This document shows positions 56,387-64,000 of a DNA stretch of 64,000 nt, piece after piece. The notes beneath the pieces are model-generated. The model saw only the letters and a program-made list of their open reading frames with translations. It had not been told where the DNA came from and searched no databases. Within the stretch, counting starts at the first letter, position 1. Every line of letters begins with the position of its first letter. Source of the DNA: Cladopsammia gracilis (taxonomy: Eukaryota > Cnidaria > Anthozoa > Scleractinia > Dendrophylliidae); the NCBI GenBank assembly GCA_022457155.1, contig JAJGOT010000464.1, positions 62,001 through 126,000 of the forward strand. The letters run 5' to 3'. Made by a program: the position numbers and the translations under genes.

Positions 56387-59300
56387 ATGGCTTATTTTAC
56401 CAACGTTGTTGATCTTCAAACTGCTTTGAGCGCTTGTTTAACTGTCCGCGACTGGGAGATGTTGACGGAAGTCGTTCATATCCCAGAGAATTTTGTTCCG
56501 TTGGCGTTTGCGCGATTGACTGAATTGACTGTGCAGGAACTTGAAGTAAGTTGAAGTATTTTGCTCGATCTCTGTTTTTATTCTGTTTTCTATTAAACCG
56601 ACAGTCTCGTTTAACCAATTTCCATTTTCTTTTTCAGATTCCATCCGATCACACCGAAGATCTGTTGCCAACATCTGAGGTTATTCCTGAAACCACGATG
56701 ATGGTAAGTGAAACCAGCTTTTAAGTTTGCTAGTTGATTTCTAAACTTTCTTCTTATAACTATTCCCACTGAGAAAACAAACGTGTGAGCGAAACGCTTT
56801 TAAGTTAACTAGTTGATTTCTAAACTTTCTTGTCAAAACTATCCCCACTGAGAAAAACAAACGCGCGAGCGAAACAATTTAAGTGTAAGTTAACTAGTTG
56901 ATTTCTAAACTTGCTTGTCATAACTATTTTAGAGCGTGAATTTTAACTCCTAGAGTATTCAAACATTGCTTTCAATAACCGTTTTAGATTCAATTATTTC
57001 TCATAACGTAACTTATTCTCTTAATATCACAGGCGTCAACCAACGACCTTTCGCTAACCAACGTGGAGGGTGACTTTGACTTTCTCGATTCGGTGAGTTT
57101 ATTTTGAGTTCGTTAGACATATTTTGTAGTACGATAAAAGCCTTGTCGATCGTGTTTCACGCGCCGTTAAGTAAGTTTAATTATGCGAACTTACGCTGAA
57201 CTAAATTTACATGAGAAATTAGCACCTCTTTGTTCAATGAGTTAAGACTAAGTCAAGCTCAATACCCACAGGGAGTTTAATTAATTTCACTGAACTTTAA
57301 TTAATCTTGAAATATTCTTTGCTTTACAGATGAACGCAGACGATTTACAAGACATCGAGGATATGGAACGGCGGCCGTTAGAAAATGTAAGTAATTTCAT
57401 CGTTGTGTTTATTAACTAAAGTGAATTATTTACAAGGTTATAAATTATCATATAAACCCACCCGAGTTTAAACCGTTTTAGTATAAAGCATCCATGTATT
57501 CTAAATTCATTTTGTTGTGTTTTCTTGTAGGAGAACCACGATTCATATTTTCCACTGGAAATGGAAAGTGATTTATGTGACGAAGTAAGTGTTCCGATTT
57601 CATTTCCTTTACAATTACAATCATCATTGGTGTATATTGTTCAAAGACTCATGTTCTTTTATTATTTTCAGTGGCTGGGCGAAACAAATCAACTACCGAC
57701 TTGGAATCCACAAACCGTAAGTGACTTTATCTTGTACTAGTCTTTTTTCCTCGCATTTTTCGTAGAAAATCGATTAAATTATCAGAAGTGATCTGATCAA
57801 AAGCTCAATTCTCGTTTCATTGTTGTGGAACTACATTCTCGTTCGCTTTTGTTGGTAGAGAATCAATTAAGTTATCACAAGCGATCTGATCAAAAGCTCA
57901 ATTCTCGTTTCATTGTTATGGATCTTTTTTGTTGTTGACTCAGTTTTTAAAGACAAAAAGAATTTATATCAACGGAGTTGTTTTCACGCATTCTCGCTTT
58001 TTCTGAACTAACTGTTTTCATGGTCTTGTTCTAAAATGTTTGATCGAATGTTTTTTTCAAGTGATTTGTTTTTAGTCTTGTTCTAAAACCACGTGTTTTC
58101 TATTCGATCAAAAGCTCAATTCCTTCTTTATCGTTGACTGATCAAACACTCAATTCTCGTTTCATTGTTGTACAATATTCTCATAATGCTTGACCGAGCG
58201 AAGACTAGGTAATCCAAAATGGCGGATGGAGCCTTGAAATCAAAACAAACGCTGGTTTCCCTCGAGTTTTTTAAATACTTTATCTTGCTTTCATTTTGTT
58301 TATACCCAAATAATTAGATGGACTATTTGTTAGTGGAATGAAGACAGATTGTCACCGATTAACGTTAAGATAGAACTTATTTATCGATCCTATAGTTAAG
58401 CTTTGCTAAGACTAGTTAATAATAATTAATTGTAGGATGTTCAAACGGGTTCTGGGCAACCCCCGGCAAAAAAACCTCGCAAGGAACATCGCTGCGATAC
58501 TTGTGGCAAAACGTTCACTCGCCCAAACCACCTTCAGACCCACCAACGCATCCACACTGGTGAAAAACCGTACGAATGCTCACGCTGCAACAAACGGTTT
58601 AGAAAAAAGGAAGACCTTACACGGCATCTCAAGGCGCACGAGAAACGCATCACCGAACGTACGTTTGCCTGCAACACTTGTCACGAAACATTCCACAACC
58701 GCGCACCTTACAACGCTCATATTCGCACCGCGCATCAGCAACAACCCGCCACCACATCTCGTAAGCGTACCGCCACGAAGACTGTAGAAGCGCCACCCGC
58801 GAAAAGATCAAAGAGGTCGGGCCAAGCAAGTACGAGTACCGCTTCAGAAACAGCCCCCACAACAAGCGCTGAAAACACTGCTGTCAGCTCGAACTGGCAA
58901 GCCGATCCCGTCCTTATCCCTTCTAACCTGGTTCCAGCGGGCGATGAAGAGATTACTCAGATGTATCGGCAGCACTGGTCACAGATCCGCACCAGATTCA
59001 GCCGCCGTAACAGACTTCAAGACTGGTATAATTTTCGCCTGTCCACGATCAGTCCAGCTTCCCTCCGCGGACAGCTGAGTCGTATCTTTACTGACCAACC
59101 TACCGTTTTTAAAGTGAATTTCGCTTTTGGATTTATCTTGCGAAACACCGAAACCGGAGCTCTCCAGTATCATCACCCCTCCGCCAACAATAACCTGGTG
59201 TTAGAACAACCGTTCCTGATCGCCACTCCAGATGATGTAGAGCGCGCTGTTCAAGAAATCAGCAACATCGATTTCCTGGAGTGGATTCGCCAGCAGAGGC

Positions 59301-62300
59301 CAAACTCCAAATGGGTGGTCGATCTTGTGACAAACATCACTTGGTTCATCACGAAAATCCGCGATCATCCTATCGGACGAGGAAAATATCTTCCCGGTTA
59401 TATCGTGGATAACAGTGGTATCACCCCGCTTGATCGTAATATTAGGGCTGGAAAACCGTACGAAGACAACCTGTGTTTCTTTCGCTGTTTGGCTCTTCAT
59501 AATGGCTGCCACACTAAAAATCTGGAGAGAGATACTCAATACTATTATGAGAAGTACCGAGAAGCCGGACTCTCGAAAAAGAGGTTTCATGGTGTGAAGT
59601 TGTCTGAACTAGACGAACTTGAGAAATTGTACGAAGTCAATATTCAAGTCTACGCTCTCGCCCCGACTCAGACCCACGACGAAGAAGATGATGATGAAGA
59701 AACACCTGACATCGCTGCTACACTTATCCGTCGTTCCTACCGCCACTATAACAGCACGATGTACTTGAACTTGTACGAAAATCACTTTTCGTACATCAAA
59801 GATCTCGCCCGCTACAGCAAATCGTTCTGTTGTTCTCGCTGCGGCAAGTATTGGAAGACAGGGTTCAGGCTCAATCGACACGAGCAGACCTGTGATGGCA
59901 AAGTGCAGCTGAAATATCCTGGCGGAGCTTACCATGTACCCAAAACCATCTTTCAGGAACTCGAAGAAGAAGGTATTATCGTCCCCGACGAAGCACGGTA
60001 CTTTCCTTACAGAGCCACCTACGACTTTGAGTGCTACTTCGATAAAGAAAAAGCGCAAGAATTAAAGAACACCGAAAAATTGACCTGGCAAACGTCGCAT
60101 GTACCACTGAGTGTGAGTGTCTGTAGTAACGTGCCTGGTTACCAAGCGCCCAACTGTTTTGTGTCTAACGGCGACCCGAACCAGATGCTTGAAGATTTTG
60201 TACAGTACCTGACCGAGATCAGTACTAAGAGCTCTTCTCTGCTACGTGAACAGTACGCACCCGTGTTTGAAGCACTCAAGACAGCAAGAGGTCCCGAAAC
60301 GCGAGAAACGGACGAAGACCGACTGGCACAAATGCTCGTAGATTTGCAAGAAGGAAATGAAGAGTCTGGTAGTGGTGAGAACGAAAGCGAACAAGAAACA
60401 GAAACCGGAGGAGAGAGCGAAGATGAAAGCAGAGGGATCGATTTGATGGCAAGTGATGATGAAGGGGACGAGGAAGAGATTGAGTCAGAGAACGAGGAAG
60501 ATCGCGCCTTCTTAGATGAAGAAGTGAGGGAAGACGATCCGTCATTTTATAGAAGATTTAACGTGGAACTTGACCAAGGCGTAAGACAAGAACAGAGGCA
60601 GAGACGAGAAGAGCTAGCAGAGCTGGAAGATTTACTGTTTGGAGAAGAACAGACCAGCGACCATAAAGTGTTGAACAAGCTCGAAGAAAAACTAAACGCA
60701 TACATTCAAGAACTGCCTGTCCTTGGCTTCAATTCTGGCAAGTATGATCTAAATGCTGTGAAAGAATTTTTATTTCCCCACCTCATTGAGACTCAACCAG
60801 TCAAGTTCACCGTCAAGAGAAACAGCAACCATATGTGTCTCAAGACGGAACACCTCAAGTTTCTCGACATTACCAACTATTTAGCTCCTGGGTTCAGTTA
60901 TGACCAGTTCTTAAAGGCTTATGAATGTCCTCAAACGAAAGGTTATTTCCCGTACGAGTGGCTTGACAACTTGGAAAAGCTAGAAGAAACAGCATTACCT
61001 CCCCACGAAGCTTTCTACTCAAGCCTGAAGAACGCCAACATAACAGACGAAGAGTACGCCTATTGCCAACAAGTCTGGGAAGAAAATGAGATGTCCACAT
61101 TCAGAGAATTTTTAGTCTGGTACAATAATCTCGATGTGGTACCTTTCCTGGAGGCGGTAGAGAAAATGAGTCAGTTCTGGCAAGAGAGAAAGATCGACAT
61201 GTTTAAAGATGGCATTTCTGTTCCCGGTCTCACCTTAAAGTATCTCTTCTCTTACCTGTCGCCGCAAACGTATTTCAGTCTCTTCGACCAAGCAAACAGT
61301 GACATGTATCACCTTATCCGGGACAATAACACAGGCGGGCCCTCTATCATCTTTCATCGCTACCACGAAGCTGGCAAAACGAAAATCAGGGAAGCGGAAA
61401 AAGGCCAGGCTGCTAAGTTGTGCCAGAAGATCGTGGGGTATGATGCAAATGCTTTATACCTGTGGGCTGTGATGCAGAACATGCCCACTGGAAGCTACAC
61501 AAGAAGAGTGGCAGAGAACCAGTTTAAACCAAAAGGGTCTGTTCGTATGGCGATCGAATGGCTGGAATGGGTGGCGCACCAAGAGAGAATCCATATTCGC
61601 CATCAACTCAACAACACCGAGAAGCGTATCGGTGATCGCAGACTCCCTGTGGACGGATTCAACGCACAGACACAAACCGTCTACCAATTTCACGGTTGTT
61701 ACTGGCACGGACACGACTGCTCGCTCAATCGTGGTAAAGAGTTTAACGAAAAGCGCAAGAAGCCCATGTGTGAACTACTCGAAGAAACAAGAGCCAACAC
61801 CGAGTATATCAAGAGCAAAGGTTACAAAGTGGTAGAAATGTGGGAGTGCGAATGGCGACAGATGAAGAATACAAATCGTGAACTACAGCGATTCATCGCT
61901 ACCGAAGTAAAAAGAAAGTTGGATCAAGTGAAAACGATGAGCCCCGAGCGAATTTTGAGCGAGGTGCGAAATGAGCGTTTGTTTGGGTGCGTGGAAGTAG
62001 ATATTCGCGTGCCGGATCACCTCAAGGACAAGTTCAGCGAAATGTGCCCCATCTTTAAAAACACCAACATCAGCCGTGACGATATTGGGGAGTTCATGAA
62101 AACTTATGCTGAGGAAAACAACATCATGGCGCAACCCCGACGCAGCCTGATCGGGAGCATGAAAGGCGAGAAAATTCTGCTTGCCACGCCTCTCCTCAAA
62201 TGGTATCTCGAGCATGGTCTGGAGGTTACAAAAGTGTACCAAGTCATTGAATATACTCCTGAACCCTGCTTCAAACCGTTTGGTAACGCAGTATCTGACG

Positions 62301-63204
62301 CGAGACGAGCAGGAGACGCAGACCCTAACAAAGCCATTATCGCGGATACAATGAAACTGGTAAGTTGTTGTTTTGTTATGGGAAATAAGGGGTGGGAACA
62401 ATATACATATTTCACGGATAGACAACTGATTTCATTCTTTATTATTATTTCTAGTGTGGAAATAGCGCTTACGGAAAATGTATAACGAACCAAATGAAGC
62501 ATATGAACGTGGAATTTTGCGGTGACGCGGAAGCTAGTCGAAAAGTGAACACCCCTCTCTTCAGGAAATTGGACAATATTACCGAAGATACGTATGAGGT
62601 TCAGTCCTGCAAGAAAACCATAAATTTAAATTTACCTATTCAAGTCGGTTTTTTTGTGTATCAATACGCAAAACTTCGCATGTTAGAATTTTATTATGAT
62701 TTTTTAGACAAGTATTTGGACCGTTCAGATTTTCAAATGTGCGAAATGGATACTGATAGTGCGTATATCGCAATTTCTGGGGAAAGCGTTGAAAGTCTGG
62801 TTAGACCAGAGTTAAGAGAAGAATTCGCACTAGATAAGTGTAACTGGTTCCCAAGGACCGACACCACCGCGCACAAGGCGTATGACAAGCGAACCCCCGG
62901 CTTGTTTAAAGTGGAATGGGAGGGGCAAGGCATTATCGGGTTGTGTTCTAAGACCTATTATTGTTTTGGAGCCAAAGATAAGTTCAGTTGTAAAGGTGTT
63001 AACAAGAAAACAAACGACATTAACAAAGAAAAATATCTCAATGTACTGTTGACCAAACAGAATAGTGCTGGGGTGAATCGAGGTTTCCGAGTAGTCAACA
63101 ACACCATGTATACTTATACACAAGTGAGGGATGCCTTCTCGTATTTTTATCCAAAAAGAAAAGTTTTGGCTGACGGAGTCAGTACAACCCCACTCGATAT
63201 TTAA
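56387..63204 (+). CDS. zinc-finger/family B DNA polymerase fusion of a Polinton-like element
   Basis: Eight exons: 56387-56545, 56638-56703, 57033-57092, 57330-57386, 57531-57584, 57672-57716, 58436-62359 and 62455-63204 (stop TAA). All introns are phase 0 with GT-AG ends. The protein is about 1,704 residues. In order it has an acidic leader (1-147); a basic patch; three C2H2 fingers (about 166-248, one with a TGEKP linker); a possible OTU-like motif, DNLCFFRCLALH (~490); a Cys/His segment (CCSRCGKY...HEQTC); exonuclease motifs DFECYF, GFNSGKYDLN and YNNLDVVPF; an acidic linker of about 60 residues between the first two; and the polymerase motifs. These are motif A (YDANALYLWA, ~1148), motif B (CGNSAYGK, ~1456, formed across the last splice) and motif C (MDTDSAYI, ~1553). 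Between A and B lies FHGCYWHGHDC...WECEW, like a Vsr-type nuclease insert. It probably replicates the element by protein priming (family inference). All catalytic aspartates seen are intact. Confidence 0.85.
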
Positions 63205-63573
63205 TTTGTACATAGATTTTTCTCGCTTGTAAATAATTTTTCGCGTTTTGTAATAGTTGTAAATATAGATTGTATAAGAATTTCATTTTTTTAGACATAG
63301 TATTTTTCATATAGTTGTTTTGTACATAGGAAAATAGTTTTGTAAATAAACAAAGTTGGCAGAATTTTAATCATGGCTTGTTGTCTGTCTAGTCGCGCGC
63401 GCGACCTCCACGCGTGAGCCTCCCGCGCGCGATCCCAGGGAAAACACAACGTTTAAAAGTGTCCCTTTTGGCCCTCGAGGCCCCCGTGGCCCTTAATTGC
63501 TTGATAAATTAGCGATAAATTTCGTGTTTCAAACAGTTTTGATCAGTTGAAATCAAACTTTCCTCGAGTGAAC
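63205..63573. other. spacer after polymerase gene with polyA signal and GC-rich patch
   Basis: AATAAA at 63345-63350 probably ends the polymerase transcript. A GC-rich, CpG-dense patch (63393-63435, with gcgcgcgcga repeats) follows and could be promoter for the next genes. No coding frame was recognised. Confidence 0.5.
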
Positions 63574-63774
63574 ATGGTGCAGCGAAAGTGTAAACATTGT
63601 CCCATTCCTGATTGTCATGCGAAATTTTTAGTGCGATTAGCAAATCATTTAGCTCAAGTTCATAACTTAACTGAACTCGAACGGAGATATTGGCTCCAAT
63701 TTGCTAAATTACAAAACACCAACATGGTTCGTGTGTATGGGAAAGAGGCTGAACCTAAAACTATTTTTCTATAA
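63574..63774 (+). CDS. small C2H2 zinc-finger protein, 66 residues
   Basis: From ATG 63574 to TAA 63774. Ligands fit one C2H2 finger: CPIPDC, then HLAQVH about 12 residues on, followed by LTELERRYWLQFAK. A second cysteine pair lies just upstream (CKHC). The frame is open further 5' but the first ATG is at 63574. It sits between the polymerase and ATPase genes on the same strand, so it is probably another gene of the same mobile element. A DNA- or RNA-binding role is likely but the family is not identified. Confidence 0.65.
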   Translation: MVQRKCKHCPIPDCHAKFLVRLANHLAQVHNLTELERRYWLQFAKLQNTNMVRVYGKEAEPKTIFL

Positions 63775-63811
63775 ATCAAAGTGTTTGCAGTTTAATCAGT
63801 CAGTTGTGATC

Positions 63812-64000
63812 ATGGATCCGAGGTGGAAACATCCCTTCCCCGCATTGGTAGCCGGCCCAACGTGTTGTGGAAAAAGTCAATTTGTTAAACGTTTATTAGA
63901 ATCAGGAGAAGACGTGATTGATGGGGCGCCTGAAAATATTATATGGTGTTACGGGATTTATCAACCAGCGTACGATGAAATGCAAATGAGTATTCCTAAC
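63812..64000 (+). CDS. P-loop ATPase, packaging-ATPase-like, N-terminal part (cut by window end)
   Basis: The ATG at 63812 opens a frame that runs off the window after 63 codons. It starts with a short basic segment and HPFPALVAGPTCCGKS, a clear Walker A motif (GPTCCGKS). FVKRLLES, then ENIIWCYGIYQPAYDEM follow. This pattern (hydrophobic strand, Walker A, then a 'CYG.YQP' segment) is what I associate with virus-type packaging or FtsK/HerA-related ATPases of mobile elements in animals. The Walker B motif lies outside. It starts 37 bases after the stop of the small zinc-finger gene. An alternative is an unrelated P-loop NTPase. Confidence 0.65.
   Translation, partial: MDPRWKHPFPALVAGPTCCGKSQFVKRLLESGEDVIDGAPENIIWCYGIYQPAYDEMQMSIPN

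Noticed and set aside
59201..60058. Minus-strand frames of 129 and 149 codons under the polymerase gene
   Set aside because: They are shadows of the polymerase exon and have no motif of their own.
58436..62359. Host nuclear replicative DNA polymerase
   Set aside because: The motifs are of the viral/organellar protein-primed type (YDANALYLWA, CGNSAYGK, MDTDSAYI) and the host polymerase delta, epsilon and zeta signatures are absent.

Overview
This looks like nuclear DNA of a cnidarian, most likely a stony coral (inference). Supporting observations are AT-rich sequence, animal-type genes split into many short GT-AG exons, one tRNA-derived SINE, CR1/L2-type LINE remnants, and a very high density of short inverted-repeat elements (MITEs and foldbacks), many with TTAA or TA target sites. 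Nothing bacterial is present.

Region by region. 1-4556 (+): the 3' half of an MBOAT1/2-type lysophospholipid acyltransferase gene (copy C), running to its stop. 4557-7749: repeats and one candidate first exon on the minus strand. 7750-20867 (-): a complete 15-exon MBOAT gene (copy A), reconstructed exon by exon with consistent phases (528 residues). 24195-35592 (-): a second 15-exon MBOAT gene (copy B) with 14 exons of identical length, so A and B are a tandem duplication. Their introns carry independent insertions, minisatellites and an AGTC satellite. In copy B the original exon 7 donor is destroyed and an in-phase donor 48 bases upstream appears to replace it. 35593-41213: no host gene, with stacked MITEs and a 5'-truncated LINE that landed inside one of them. 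41214-45435 (-): a four-exon Ras-like GTPase (406 residues) with non-canonical residues at the Gly12, Thr35 and Gln61 positions and a long basic tail carrying a repeated PF-type motif. 45436-56270: about 11 kb without a recognised gene, densely packed with MITEs and tandem repeats.

56387-64000 (+) is the most unusual part. An eight-exon gene, whose introns are all phase 0, encodes a roughly 1,700-residue protein. It begins with an acidic leader from six tiny exons and three C2H2 zinc fingers. A possible OTU-like segment, a second zinc-binding segment and a family B (protein-primed type) DNA polymerase with exonuclease motifs follow. The polymerase appears to carry an inserted nuclease-like domain. 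Directly downstream, on the same strand, lie a 66-residue C2H2 protein and the start of a P-loop ATPase resembling packaging ATPases. Together they look like part of a Polinton/Maverick-like, virus-related mobile element that continues past the window. I saw no integrase, capsid, protease or termini, so the class is inferred.

All gene models were read by eye from reading frames, splice signals and remembered family patterns. No search, alignment or transcript evidence was available.
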